DNA from: an uncultured Kiritimatiellota bacterium
GTDB lineage: Bacteria; Verrucomicrobiota; Kiritimatiellia; RFP12; DVOR01
Direction: 5' to 3'
DNA: 50,037 nucleotides
Assembly: GCA_944389565.1 (NCBI GenBank)
Contig: CALXMV010000017.1
Span: 1 to 50,037, forward strand
The notes under the pieces are model-generated. The model ran no database searches and was not told where the DNA came from. It saw nothing but the letters and a program-made list of their open reading frames with translations. This document shows positions 49,788 to 50,037 of this stretch, one piece after another; position 1 is the first letter of the stretch; each line of letters starts with the position of its first letter. Made by a program: the position numbers and the translations under genes.

Positions 49788-49805
49788 TGCGTACCTCATA
49801 TCACA

Positions 49806-49840
49806 TCTATAGTCTATCAAAATGCGTTTGCCGTGCAAAC
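49806..49840 (-). promoter_or_regulatory. AT-rich upstream region and dyad of the giant gene
   Basis: GTTTGC/GCAAAC (49826-49840, 3-nt spacer) is a perfect 6-bp dyad. Downstream on the minus strand TATAGA (49806-49811) lies 18 nt before the ATG and could be a -10 box. No -35 at proper spacing was convincing. The dyad could be an operator. Confidence 0.35.
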
Positions 49841-49860
49841 AGAAAAATGCCTATGACAAA

Positions 49861-49892
49861 GCGCTCCCCGCCTCTCTCGGGGCGGGGAGCGC
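49861..49892 (-). terminator. Probable terminator of the partial DUF1703-like gene
   Basis: A perfect 12-bp stem (49861-49872 with 49881-49892) with an 8-nt loop, 27 nt downstream of the stop codon. The minus-strand tail is TTTGTC, so the U tract is short. Confidence 0.65.
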
Positions 49893-49919
49893 CTGTGCGT
49901 CGCCGCAGGCCCGAACGCG

Positions 49920-50037
49920 TCAGAGCGGCTCGGCGGCGGTGTCGGCGAGGCGGTGGGTGACGGGGTCGAAGGCCAGGCCGAAGAGGAAGACCGCGTCGGC
50001 CCCGGCGCGGTAGGGCTCGGCGTAGCCGCGCGCGCGG
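49920..50037 (-). CDS. C-terminal fragment, probable DUF1703-type AAA-ATPase/nuclease
   Basis: Only the last 38 codons are in the window; the gene continues past the right edge. The fragment has R-G-Y-A-E-P-Y-R-A, then V-F-L-F-G-L-A-F-D-P-V-T-H-R. This resembles the C-terminal end of the PD-(D/E)XK-like DUF1703 domain found in AAA-ATPase-like proteins that are abundant in gut Bacteroidota and PVC bacteria. The call rests on this short motif alone. Confidence 0.6.
   Translation of the reverse strand, partial: RARGYAEPYRAGADAVFLFGLAFDPVTHRLADTAAEPL

Noticed and set aside
34518..47945. Second plus-strand open frame of about 4,475 codons antisense to the giant gene
   Set aside because: Same reasons as above: composition is a by-product of the sense codon bias. 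The length is striking but needs no gene to explain it.
20457..49787. Possibility of a CRISPR array or short tandem DNA repeats within the repetitive 29-kb region
   Set aside because: The repetition is at protein-domain scale with diverged DNA. No regularly spaced identical repeats of 20-40 bp with unique spacers were seen.

Overview
The window is a high-GC bacterial chromosome segment. The gene content fits a gut or anaerobic member of the PVC group, most likely Kiritimatiellota or a relative in Verrucomicrobiota/Lentisphaerota. The evidence is a Tat-exported formylglycine sulfatase, a GH95-type fucosidase, FabV as the enoyl-ACP reductase, a C-terminal fragment that looks like a DUF1703 AAA-ATPase/nuclease, and above all a giant surface protein built from autotransporter-associated beta-strand repeats. 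The taxonomic call is an inference from content, not from a marker gene.

Left arm (1-20.3 kb). A tRNA-Asp cut by the window edge ends at a clear terminator. It converges on a two-gene minus-strand unit: a sulfatase, then an FtsW/RodA-family (SEDS) membrane protein. Divergent from these is a tight plus-strand operon at 3.4-7.9 kb, an ABC importer (ATPase, fused double permease, binding protein) followed by PhnW. It reads as uptake and first-step transamination of 2-aminoethylphosphonate. After a terminator comes a fatty-acid operon, fabH-fabF-fabZ-fabV, closed by a strong terminator. DNA polymerase IV (dinB) and a small secreted alkaline-phosphatase-superfamily enzyme follow. On the minus strand are a secreted transglutaminase-like protein coupled to poly(A) polymerase/CCA-type nucleotidyltransferase pcnB, and then the GH95 enzyme.

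Right arm (20.4-49.8 kb). One uninterrupted minus-strand gene of about 29.3 kb (9,776 codons plus stop) fills 59 percent of the window, with its own terminator at 20.4 kb. It encodes a roughly 1-MDa exported protein. By eye it contains four LamG-like lectin domains, two pairs of discoidin-like domains, long autotransporter-type beta-solenoid stretches and ten copies of a 195-260-residue module that I do not recognise as a named family. Part of it is an internal duplication of a LamG/module/solenoid/module cassette. I see no autotransporter beta-barrel or familiar sorting domain at its C terminus. The window ends inside the partial DUF1703-like gene.

Taken together, the sulfatase, the fucosidase and the lectin/discoidin-bearing giant protein suggest a cell adapted to sulfated, fucosylated host or algal glycans. 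The phosphonate importer would add phosphorus and nitrogen scavenging. Two genome-level patterns recur. Several genes have a -10 box only 6-7 nt before the ATG, suggesting leaderless transcripts. Wobble-position C also rises along genes and operons toward their 3' ends.
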